Origin: DASQFQ01 sp039934455
GTDB taxonomy: Bacteria > Actinomycetota > Thermoleophilia > Solirubrobacterales > Solirubrobacteraceae
Reading direction: 5' to 3'
Length of the DNA: 5,388 nt
Assembly: GCA_039934455.1 (NCBI GenBank)
Contig: JBDTMF010000268.1
Location: 1-5,388 of the forward strand
In this document: positions 1 through 5,361 of the stretch, piece after piece
How positions within the stretch are numbered: the stretch's first letter is position 1
Layout: every line of letters starts with the position of its first letter
Notes under the pieces: model-generated
The model's database searches: none
The model's input: only the letters and a program-made list of their open reading frames with translations
What the model was told of the DNA's origin: nothing
Translations under genes and position numbers: made by a program

Positions 1-363
1 GCCCTGCGCCGCGCCTGGCTGGCGCGCGCCTTCGACCCCGAGGGCGTGCGCGCGCTCGGCGTGCCGGTCACCGGGCCCGAGCGGCTGCTGCTGGCCGCGG
101 TCGCCGGCGCCGTGATCGTCGCGCTGGCGGCCGTCGGCGCCCTGCTCGTCTCGGTCGTGCTCGTCGTCCCCGCCGCGACCGTCCGCCTCGTGGCGCGCGA
201 CCTGCGCACGCTCCAGCTCGGCACCGGCGCGCTCGCCGCGGGCGAGGGCGTGGCCGCGCTGTGGGCCGCGGACACGTTCAACGCGGCGCCCGGGCCGGCG
301 ATGGCGGTGCTCGGCGGCGTCGTGTTCACGCTCGTCGCGCTGCTCGTGCGGGGGCGCGGATGA
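1..363 (+). CDS. Metal ABC transporter permease, ABC-3 (ZnuB/MntB/TroC) family, C-terminal part
   Basis: This is the last 120 residues of a membrane permease for a divalent metal (Mn or Zn) ABC importer. The reading frame is open from the first base and family homology begins at once, so the gene starts before the window; the GTG at 46 is internal, not a start. Visible ABC-3 hallmarks are the cytoplasmic segment AFDPEGVRALGVPV (about residues 10-23 of the fragment), a following membrane helix, the LVVPAATVRLVAR segment, and a final hydrophobic helix beginning near APGPAMAVLGG. ABC-3 permeases are usually about 260-300 residues, so roughly 40 percent is present. The stop codon overlaps the ATPase start in ATGA at 360-363, indicating one operon. 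The frame is intact to a normal family C-terminus. The metal cannot be read from the permease alone; manganese is inferred from the regulator and mntH downstream. Confidence 0.9.
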   Translation, partial: ALRRAWLARAFDPEGVRALGVPVTGPERLLLAAVAGAVIVALAAVGALLVSVVLVVPAATVRLVARDLRTLQLGTGALAAGEGVAALWAADTFNAAPGPAMAVLGGVVFTLVALLVRGRG

Positions 364-1094
364 GTGTCTCCGTCCACGAGCTCTCCGGCGGCTACCGCGC
401 GGGCGTGGATGCCCTGACCGGCGTCACCTTCGAGGCCCACCCGGGCGAGGTCGTCGCGGTGCTCGGGCCGAACGGCGGCGGCAAGAGCACCCTGCTCCGC
501 GAGCTGCTCGGCGAGCTGCCGCACCGACGCGGCACGGTCGAGCTGGCGGGCCGGCCCGCCTACGTGCCGCAGACCGAGCGCGCGCGGCTCGACTTCCCGG
601 TCTCCGCCCTCGACGTGGCGCTGATGGGCGCCTACGGGCGCACGCCCTGGTTCCGGCGACTCGCCCGGGCCGACCGGGCCGCGGCGCGGGCGGCGCTCGC
701 CCGGGTCGGCCTGGAGGCCGAGGCCGGCGAGCGGTTCGGCGCGCTCTCGGGCGGCCAGCGCCAGCGCGTGCTGCTCGCGCGCGCGCTCGTGCAGGACGCG
801 CCCGTCCTGCTCCTCGACGAGCCGCTGTCGGGCGTGGACGCGTCGAGCGCCGCGCGCATCGAGGCGCTCTTCGAGGAGCTGCGCGAGGAGGGCCGGGTGC
901 TGCTCGTCGCCACCCACGACGCCCACCAGGCGCGCGCGTGGCAGCGCGTGCTCTGCCTCAACCGCGCGCAGATCGCCTACGGCGCGCCGGCCGAGGCCCT
1001 GACCCCCGCCGTGCTCCAGGCGACCTACGGCGGCGAGCTCGTCGTGCTCGCCGACGGCACGACCGAGATCGCCGTCGAGCACCACGAGCACTGA
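360..1094 (+). CDS. Metal (Mn/Zn-type) ABC transporter ATP-binding protein
   Basis: This 244-residue protein is the cytoplasmic ATPase that powers the neighbouring metal permeases. All nucleotide-binding elements are present in order: Walker A GPNGGGKST (36-44), Q-loop VPQ with Gln71, signature LSGGQ (129-133), Walker B LLLLDEP (149-155) with catalytic Glu154, D-loop SGVDA (157-161) and switch His186 in ATHD. Length and layout match ZnuC/MntB/TroB ATPases. The start ATG at 360 is chosen because homology begins there, it overlaps the permease stop (ATGA), and a G-rich stretch lies 5 nt upstream; an in-frame extension back to 261 would only read the permease gene out of frame. The protein ends in HHEH, a possible metal-binding tail like those in some Zn/Mn transporter ATPases, though this is not diagnostic. 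It is followed by a second permease with a 1-nt overlap. Confidence 0.95.
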   Translation: MSVSVHELSGGYRAGVDALTGVTFEAHPGEVVAVLGPNGGGKSTLLRELLGELPHRRGTVELAGRPAYVPQTERARLDFPVSALDVALMGAYGRTPWFRRLARADRAAARAALARVGLEAEAGERFGALSGGQRQRVLLARALVQDAPVLLLDEPLSGVDASSAARIEALFEELREEGRVLLVATHDAHQARAWQRVLCLNRAQIAYGAPAEALTPAVLQATYGGELVVLADGTTEIAVEHHEH

Positions 1095-1873
1095 TGCTGA
1101 GCGACCCGATCACCCGCCGCGCGCTGATCGAGGTGCTGATCCTCGCGCTCGCGCTCGGCCCGCTCGGCGTCTGGGTCCTGCTGCACCGCCAGGCCTACGC
1201 GGCCGAGTCGCTCAGCCACGGGCTGCTGCCCGGGCTGGTGCTCGCCGCGCTGGCCGGGATCCCGCTCGTGCTCGGGGCCGCGGGCGGGGCGCTGGTGGCC
1301 GCCGGTGCGATCGCGCTCGCCGGCCGCGACGAACGCCTCGGCGGCGACGTCGGTGTCGCGGTGGCGGTGTCGACGCTGTTCGGCCTCGGCGCGATGCTGG
1401 CGATCGCCCCGGACGCGCCACCGCGGCTCGAGGAGCTGCTGTTCGGCGACCTGCTCGGGATCTCCGGGGCCGACCTCGCCGCCGCCGCGGGGCTCGCGCT
1501 CGCCGTCGCCGCCGCGCTGGCCGCCATCCACCGCCCGCTCGCGCTGTCGGCCTTCGACCCCCCGGCCGCGCGCTCGCTCGGCGCACCCGCGGGACGCTGG
1601 CAGGCGGCGCTGCTCGCGCTGCTCGGCGTCGGCACGGTCGCTGCGGCGCCCGGGCTCGGGAGCCTGCTGCTCGTCGCGCTCGTCATCGCGCCGGCGGCCG
1701 CGGCACTTCGGATCACGCGCCGGCTGCCGGCCGCGCTCGCGCTCGCCGCCGCCCTGGCGATCGCCGCGGGGGTGGGCGGACTCGCGCTCTCCTACTACGC
1801 CGATCTCGCGGCGGGCGCGAGCGTCGCCTTGTGTGCCGCAGCTGCGCCAATTCTGGCGAGGGTTGCAACTTAG
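1094..1873 (+). CDS. Metal ABC transporter permease, ABC-3 family (second permease)
   Basis: This 259-residue, strongly hydrophobic protein is a complete ABC-3 permease with about eight membrane helices. Family signatures are AESLSHGLLPG (38-47, the usual A-SH---PG motif), LLFGDLLGIS (115-124), the cytoplasmic FDPPAARSLGAP (154-165), LVIAPAAAALRIT (197-209) and the last helix starting near YYADLAAGAS (234-243). It probably pairs with the upstream permease as a heterodimer, as in MntCD or TroCD. The ATG at 1094 overlaps the ATPase stop (TGATG), so translation is probably coupled; there is no good Shine-Dalgarno site. The gene order permease-ATPase-permease differs from the common arrangement with the two permeases adjacent. 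The last 13 codons (from 1832) abruptly lose the G/C third-position bias: eight end in A or T. The regulator's promoter begins in this 3' end, so non-coding constraint is likely. Confidence 0.93.
   Translation: MLSDPITRRALIEVLILALALGPLGVWVLLHRQAYAAESLSHGLLPGLVLAALAGIPLVLGAAGGALVAAGAIALAGRDERLGGDVGVAVAVSTLFGLGAMLAIAPDAPPRLEELLFGDLLGISGADLAAAAGLALAVAAALAAIHRPLALSAFDPPAARSLGAPAGRWQAALLALLGVGTVAAAPGLGSLLLVALVIAPAAAALRITRRLPAALALAAALAIAAGVGGLALSYYADLAAGASVALCAAAAPILARVAT
1845..1858. repeat. Short inverted repeat CGCCA-ATTC-TGGCG in the permease 3' end
   Basis: A perfect 5-bp inverted repeat with a 4-base AT-rich centre lies 5 bp upstream of the putative -35 element of the mntR promoter, inside the compositionally odd end of the second permease gene. 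A perfect 10-bp palindrome, CGCAGCTGCG, sits beside it at 1837-1846. Either could be a protein-binding site affecting the promoter. In GC-rich DNA such short repeats also arise by chance, so the call is tentative. Confidence 0.25.
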
Positions 1874-1892
1874 GATTTAGGCGTGCCATAAT
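1863..1892 (+). promoter_or_regulatory. Sigma70-like promoter for mntR-mntH
   Basis: A -35-like TTGCAA (1863-1868, four of six consensus bases) and a -10-like CATAAT (1887-1892, five of six) are separated by 18 bp. They lie in the only clearly AT-rich stretch at a gene junction in the window. The distance from the -10 puts the expected transcription start at or within a base or two of A1900, the first base of the regulator ATG. That predicts a leaderless mRNA, which agrees with the absence of any Shine-Dalgarno site there. The -35 lies inside the end of the upstream permease gene. The promoter would let regulator and mntH be transcribed separately from the ABC operon. Confidence 0.6.
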
Positions 1893-1893
1893 C
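1874..1893. promoter_or_regulatory. Putative MntR/DtxR-family operator, 20-bp dyad
   Basis: The site reads GATT-N2-GGC-N2-GCC-N2-AATC, with seven matched positions per arm around a centre between 1883 and 1884. It contains the half-site TTAGG (1877-1881), known from the DtxR/IdeR box TTAGG...CCTAA, and a second TTAGG lies 7 bp upstream (1870-1874). It fills most of the spacer and covers the -10 element, so a bound repressor would block RNA polymerase. Family members of this size commonly bind dyads of about 19-21 bp and often regulate themselves. The symmetry and position are seen directly; binding by the adjacent regulator is inferred. Confidence 0.55.
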
Positions 1894-1899
1894 ACGGTC

Positions 1900-2577
1900 A
1901 TGCCGGTCCGTGACAAAACCATCTCCTCGGCCGTCGAGGACTACGCGAAGGCGATCTACGCCCTCGAGTCGCGCGGCACGGACACCGTCACGACGACCGC
2001 GCTCGCCGAGCGCCTCGGCGTCACCCCCGCCTCGGCGTCGGGCATGGTGCGCAAGCTCTGCGAGCTCGAGCTGGTCTCACACGAGCCCTACAAGGGCGTC
2101 CGGCTGACCGAGCGTGGGGCGGAGGTGGCCCTCGAGGTCATCCGCCACCACCGGCTGCTCGAGCTCTACCTGGCCGAGAGCCTCGGGGTTCCGTGGGACC
2201 GCGTCCACGCGGAGGCCGAGGTGCTCGAGCACGTCCTCTCGGAGGAGCTCGAGGACCTGATCGCCGCCAAGCTCGGCAACCCGACGCACGACCCGCACGG
2301 CGACCCGATCCCGACGCGCGACCTCGTGATCGAGGAGACCCCGACGCTCGCGATGTCCGCGCTCGAGCCCGGCGCGGCCGGCACCTTCGTGCGCATCTCG
2401 GACTCCGATCCAGCGATGCTGCGCTACCTGGCCGAGCGCGGGATCGCCCCCGGCGACTCGTTCGAGGTCATCGAGAAGCAGCCGTTCGGCGGGCCGCTGT
2501 TCGCCTCCTTCGGGGACGCCATCCACGTCCTCGGCGGCCAGCTCGCCGACGCGATGCGCGTGGAGCTCCCGGGATGA
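1900..2577 (+). CDS. mntR: Manganese-responsive transcriptional regulator, DtxR/MntR family
   Basis: This 225-residue DNA-binding metal sensor is the length of DtxR (226). It has an N-terminal winged helix-turn-helix (about 8-75, recognition region TPASASGMVRKL), a helical dimerisation and metal-binding domain (about 76-145), and a C-terminal FeoA/SH3-like domain (about 155-223). By alignment with remembered DtxR and Bacillus subtilis MntR sequences, DtxR Met10 corresponds to Asp14 and DtxR Cys102 to Glu107, the manganese-type substitutions; Glu110, His111, His84, Glu88 and His103 match the other metal ligands. MntR Glu11 is replaced by Lys17. The expected role is Mn(II)-dependent repression of importer genes. 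ATG 1900 is preferred because homology starts soon after it and the promoter points to it; an in-frame ATG at 1831 lies inside the permease. The gene overlaps mntH by 4 nt (ATGA). An iron-sensing role is less likely but not excluded. Confidence 0.9.
   Translation: MPVRDKTISSAVEDYAKAIYALESRGTDTVTTTALAERLGVTPASASGMVRKLCELELVSHEPYKGVRLTERGAEVALEVIRHHRLLELYLAESLGVPWDRVHAEAEVLEHVLSEELEDLIAAKLGNPTHDPHGDPIPTRDLVIEETPTLAMSALEPGAAGTFVRISDSDPAMLRYLAERGIAPGDSFEVIEKQPFGGPLFASFGDAIHVLGGQLADAMRVELPG
2562..2565 (+). promoter_or_regulatory. Shine-Dalgarno site for mntH
   Basis: GGAG lies inside the end of the regulator gene, 8 nt before the ATG at 2574. It is one of the few well-placed Shine-Dalgarno sites in the window and fixes the mntH start there instead of at the in-frame ATG at 2601. 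Confidence 0.6.
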
Positions 2578-3896
2578 GCGCACCGCCGCCCGACGCCGCC
2601 ATGGCACTGGAGAACCGCATCCTCCAGCCGGCGCCCTCGCCCCCCGCGGCGGTCGCGCACGTCAGTGCGCTGCGCGAGATCCGCAACCGCGGCGCGGTCC
2701 GTGGCCGCCTGGCCATGCTCGGGCCCGCCTTCGTCGCCGCCGTCGCGTACATCGACCCCGGCAACTTCGCGACCAACATCGCCGGCGGCGCGAAGTACGG
2801 CTTCCTGCTGGTCTGGGTGATCATCGCCGCGAACCTGATGGCGATGCTCGTGCAGTACCTGTCGGCCAAGGTCGGCGTGGCCACCGGCCGCAGCCTCCCC
2901 GAGCTCTGCCGCGACGCGCTCCCGCGGCCCGTGACCTGGGGTCTGTGGGTGCAGGCCGAGATCATCGCGATCGCCACCGACCTGGCCGAGTTCGTCGGCG
3001 CGGCGATCGCGCTCAACCTGCTGTTCGGCGTCCCGCCCTTCGCCGCCGGGCTCATGACCGCCGTGGTCGCCTTCGGGATCCTCGGGCTGCAGACGCGCGG
3101 ATACCGCCGCTTCGAGCTCGCGATCGCCGCGCTGCTCGGGATCGTGCTGCTCGGCTTCGCCTACGACCTGTCGCACGTCAGCGTCGACGCCGGCGCCTTC
3201 GCCGGCGGCCTCATTCCCGGCTTCCAGGGCACGAACTCGATCCTGATCGCCGTCGGCATCCTCGGCGCGACCGTCATGCCGCACGTCATCTACCTGCACT
3301 CCGCCCTCACGCAGAGCCGCATCAAGCCCGAGAACGACGACGAGAAGCGCGAGCTCATGCGCTTCCAGCGCGTCGACGTGATGATCGCCATGGGCCTCGC
3401 CGGGATCATCAACCTGGCCATGCTCGTGGTCGCCGCGGAGCTGTTCCACACGGCGGGCAAGACGAACATCGACTCGATCGAGGGCGCCCACGCGGGCCTC
3501 AATCACCTGCTGGGCGGCGGCGCCGCGCTCGCCTTCGCGGTCGCGCTGCTCGCCTCCGGCCTCTCGAGCTCGAGCGTCGGCACCTACGCCGGCCAGGTCG
3601 TCATGCAGGGCTTCATCAACTTCCGCATCCCGCTGTTCCTGCGCCGGGCGATCACGATGATCCCCGCGCTGGTCGTGCTCGCGATCGGGCTCGACGCGAC
3701 CGATACACTGGTGGCCTCGCAGGTCGTGCTCTCGTTCGGCATCCCGTTCGCGCTCGTGCCGATGATCCTGCTCACGCGCCGCAAGGACCTCATGGGCTCG
3801 CTCGTGAACCGGCCCTTCACCACCGCCATGGCCGGCCTCGTGGCGACGCTGATCATCGGCCTCAACGCCTTCCTGATCTACGAGACGTTCTTCTAA
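2574..3896 (+). CDS. mntH: Nramp family proton-coupled Mn(II)/Fe(II) importer MntH
   Basis: This 440-residue inner-membrane protein imports Mn(II), and usually also Fe(II), together with protons. It has the 11-helix Nramp plan. The metal site is complete: DPGN in helix 1 (61-64; Asp61 and Asn64) and ATVMPH in helix 6 (232-237; Ala232 and Met235 as ligand positions, His237 in the proton path). The methionine is typical of transition-metal Nramps, in contrast to Mg or Al relatives. Other conserved stretches are TDLAEFVGAAIALNLLFG (135-152) and GLSSSSVGTYAGQVVMQGF (329-347). A Pro/Ala-rich, then basic, N-terminal tail of about 48 residues precedes helix 1; Asp61 corresponds to Asp34 of E. coli MntH, so the tail is about 27 residues longer. 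The start overlaps the regulator stop (ATGA), implying co-transcription and shared control. No intrinsic terminator is evident after the TAA. Confidence 0.96.
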   Translation: MSAPPPDAAMALENRILQPAPSPPAAVAHVSALREIRNRGAVRGRLAMLGPAFVAAVAYIDPGNFATNIAGGAKYGFLLVWVIIAANLMAMLVQYLSAKVGVATGRSLPELCRDALPRPVTWGLWVQAEIIAIATDLAEFVGAAIALNLLFGVPPFAAGLMTAVVAFGILGLQTRGYRRFELAIAALLGIVLLGFAYDLSHVSVDAGAFAGGLIPGFQGTNSILIAVGILGATVMPHVIYLHSALTQSRIKPENDDEKRELMRFQRVDVMIAMGLAGIINLAMLVVAAELFHTAGKTNIDSIEGAHAGLNHLLGGGAALAFAVALLASGLSSSSVGTYAGQVVMQGFINFRIPLFLRRAITMIPALVVLAIGLDATDTLVASQVVLSFGIPFALVPMILLTRRKDLMGSLVNRPFTTAMAGLVATLIIGLNAFLIYETFF

Positions 3897-3902
3897 AGGC
3901 GG

Positions 3903-3931
3903 TTGACGTCGTCCGGTCGCTCGTGGAGCAT
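3903..3931 (+). promoter_or_regulatory. Possible weak promoter for the membrane-anchored protein gene
   Basis: The 46-bp gap after mntH contains TTGACG (3903-3908, five of six -35 bases). A poor -10-like GAGCAT (3926-3931) follows after 17 bp, which would place a start a few bases before the ATG at 3943. GGAG at 3925-3928 is 14 nt from the ATG, too far for a normal Shine-Dalgarno site. The -35 match is good, but the -10 is weak, so read-through from mntH remains possible. Confidence 0.25.
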
Positions 3932-3942
3932 CGGGCGATCGA

Positions 3943-4644
3943 ATGAACGACGGGGTGGAGGCAGCCGAGGAGCACCCGGCGGGCGAGAGCCGGCGCGCCG
4001 GCGCGCGCCGTCCGGTCGCCCCGCGGCGGCGGCCCCCGCCGCAGCGCGGCGCCAAGGGGCAGGTGGCGCGCGTGATCGTGCTCGTGGCGACGCTCGGGCT
4101 GCTCGGCGTCGGCGTCGCGGTCGTGCTGACCGTGACCCGCGACAACGGCAGGTCGGCGGCGAAGCAGAGCTTCGCGCCCACCGCGACCGCGACGCCCACC
4201 GCCGCCGCCAAGCGGCGCACGGCCAAGGGCGCGCCGGCGCTGCCGCTCACGAACGCCCAGAAGGCGTCGCGCAACGCGGCGATCGACCAGATGCGCAGCC
4301 AGGGCTTCGAGCCGGTGGCGACCTCGACCTACGACCCGCGCCAGTCCCTGCGCGTGCTGATCGGGCGGCCCAAGGCCTCCTCCACCGGCGTGCGCGGCCG
4401 GCGCGCCTTCTTCTTCGTGCGCGAGCAGTACATCGGGACCGACTCGGCCTCGCCGAGCCTGCGGCTCAAGGTCGCGGGCCAGAAGGGCGGGCAGATCACG
4501 CTCGCCTACACGCGCTTCGCCGCCGGCGACAAGGCCTGCTGCCCCAGCGACGGCACGGTCAAGGTGCGCTTCAGGCTGGACGGCAGCCGCTTGGCGCCGC
4601 TCGACCCGATCCCGCCCGCGGCCGCGCGCCTGCCGCCCGCCTAA
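3943..4644 (+). CDS. Single-pass membrane-anchored protein with LppP/LprE-like exported domain
   Basis: This 233-residue protein has an N-terminal cytoplasmic tail rich in Arg and Pro (1-40), one hydrophobic helix (about 41-64), a Thr/Ala/Pro/Lys linker (about 70-103) and a folded domain (about 104-225). The charge pattern predicts the C-terminal domain outside the membrane. The segment LRVLIGRPKAS, then FFFVREQYIGTDSASPS, LAYTRFAAGDKACCPSDGTVKVRF and LDPIPP resembles, from memory, the actinobacterial LppP/LprE domain, whose function is not established. The adjacent Cys199-Cys200 may form or exchange disulfides. Unlike the named lipoproteins it has no lipobox cysteine near the helix, so it would be a transmembrane-anchored variant. 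No in-frame start lies between the stop at 3904-3906 and the ATG at 3943; GTG 3955 is an alternative. It lies 46 bp after mntH and 13 bp before the SRAP gene. Family assignment is moderate; specific function unknown. Confidence 0.7.
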   Translation: MNDGVEAAEEHPAGESRRAGARRPVAPRRRPPPQRGAKGQVARVIVLVATLGLLGVGVAVVLTVTRDNGRSAAKQSFAPTATATPTAAAKRRTAKGAPALPLTNAQKASRNAAIDQMRSQGFEPVATSTYDPRQSLRVLIGRPKASSTGVRGRRAFFFVREQYIGTDSASPSLRLKVAGQKGGQITLAYTRFAAGDKACCPSDGTVKVRFRLDGSRLAPLDPIPPAAARLPPA

Positions 4645-4657
4645 TCTCAGTGGCGCC

Positions 4658-5323
4658 ATGTGCGGGCGCTACACACTCACCCAGGTCGGGCCGCGGCTCG
4701 TCGACGAGCGCTTCCAGCTCGGCGAGGTCGCGCTCGAGCCGGCCACGCTCGGCCGCTTCAACGTCTGCCCGACGGAGAACATCCTCGTCGTGACCCACAA
4801 GGGCCCGCGCGCGGTGCGCTGGGGGCTCGTGCCGTCGTGGTCCAAGGCGGTGGGGCAGGGCCCGCTGCTGATCAACGCCCGCTCGGAGACGGTGGCGAGC
4901 AAGAAGGTCTTCTCGCGCCTGCTCGAGCGCCCGGAGCGGCGCTGCCTCGTGATCGCGGACGGCTGGTACGAATGGCTGAAACCCGAGAAGAAGGGCGGGC
5001 CGCGCGTGCCGTTCCACTACCGCGCCGACGGCGGCGAGCTGTTCGCGTTCGCCGGGCTGTGCGACGTCGCCAAGATCGACGGCGAGTGGGTGCCCTCGGC
5101 GACGATCCTCACCACGACCGCCAACGCGGTCTGCGCCCCAGTCCACGACCGCATGCCCGTGGTGCTGGGCGGCCCGGACGAGGAGGCCGCCTGGATGCAG
5201 GGGGGCGACCTCGAGCTGCTCGGCCCGCTGCCCGCGGAGCGCACGAGCGTGGCGCCCGCCAACCCGGCGGTCAACAAGGCCGGGGTCGAAGGTGCGGAGC
5301 TGCTCGTCGTGAACTCGGCCTAA
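4658..5323 (+). CDS. SRAP domain protein (HMCES/YedK family), abasic-site DNA-protein crosslinker
   Basis: This 221-residue cytoplasmic protein is close in length to E. coli YedK (222). SRAP proteins bind abasic sites in single-stranded DNA and form a stable thiazolidine crosslink through the amino group and thiol of Cys2, shielding the lesion from strand breakage. The start MCGRY provides Cys2 after Met removal, which fixes the start codon at 4658. Other active-site elements are Asn35 (RFNVCPT), RWGLVPSW (54-61), NARSET (73-78), the GWYEW motif with Glu105 (102-106) and His163 in PVHDRMPVVL (161-170). The C-terminal VAPANPAVNKAG (198-209) matches the usual end. Every key residue is present, so it should be active. 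It follows the membrane-protein gene by 13 bp without a clear Shine-Dalgarno site and may be co-transcribed, but no functional link is seen. Confidence 0.95.
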   Translation: MCGRYTLTQVGPRLVDERFQLGEVALEPATLGRFNVCPTENILVVTHKGPRAVRWGLVPSWSKAVGQGPLLINARSETVASKKVFSRLLERPERRCLVIADGWYEWLKPEKKGGPRVPFHYRADGGELFAFAGLCDVAKIDGEWVPSATILTTTANAVCAPVHDRMPVVLGGPDEEAAWMQGGDLELLGPLPAERTSVAPANPAVNKAGVEGAELLVVNSA

Positions 5324-5361
5324 GCCGCGCGCCAGCTCAAGCACGAGAAGTGCCGCACCTT
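5289..5361. repeat. Long-range inverted repeat spanning the SRAP stop codon
   Basis: AAGGTGCGG (5289-5297) is matched perfectly by CCGCACCTT (5353-5361), with 55 bases between. A nested pair, GAGCTG (5297-5302) and CAGCTC (5333-5338), could extend the fold. There is no U-tract, so it is not a standard intrinsic terminator. It may be structural or chance in GC-rich DNA. Confidence 0.25.

Noticed and set aside
46..363. Complete short gene starting at GTG 46
   Set aside because: The ABC-3 permease homology continues upstream of 46 to the window edge, so this is the end of a longer gene.
938..1093. N-terminal extension of the second permease from an upstream in-frame ATG
   Set aside because: The added residues are Arg/Ala/Pro-rich, read the ATPase gene out of frame, and precede the point where permease homology begins (ATG 1094).
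1831..1899. Earlier in-frame start for the regulator
   Set aside because: The extra 23 residues have no DtxR-family similarity, overlap the permease, and would start upstream of the predicted promoter elements.
1874..1899. Metal riboswitch (for example yybP-ykoY type) before the regulator
   Set aside because: The promoter position leaves essentially no leader RNA, and the space is far too short for an aptamer.
3897..3942. Intrinsic terminator after mntH
   Set aside because: The gap contains no convincing GC-rich stem followed by a T-tract.
3943..4140. Lipoprotein signal peptide on the membrane-anchored protein
   Set aside because: There is no cysteine near the end of the hydrophobic segment (about 41-64) and the basic N-terminal region is about 40 residues long, so a transmembrane anchor fits better.
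2424..4274. Long open frame of over 600 codons on the minus strand opposite mntH
   Set aside because: It mirrors the third-position bias of the plus-strand genes in GC-rich DNA, has low-complexity Arg/Asp/Glu/Gly-rich composition, and lies opposite a clear Nramp gene.
4642..4657. Promoter immediately before the SRAP gene using TAATCT as a -10
   Set aside because: Only three of six bases match the consensus and there is no -35-like element at a suitable distance, so co-transcription is simpler.
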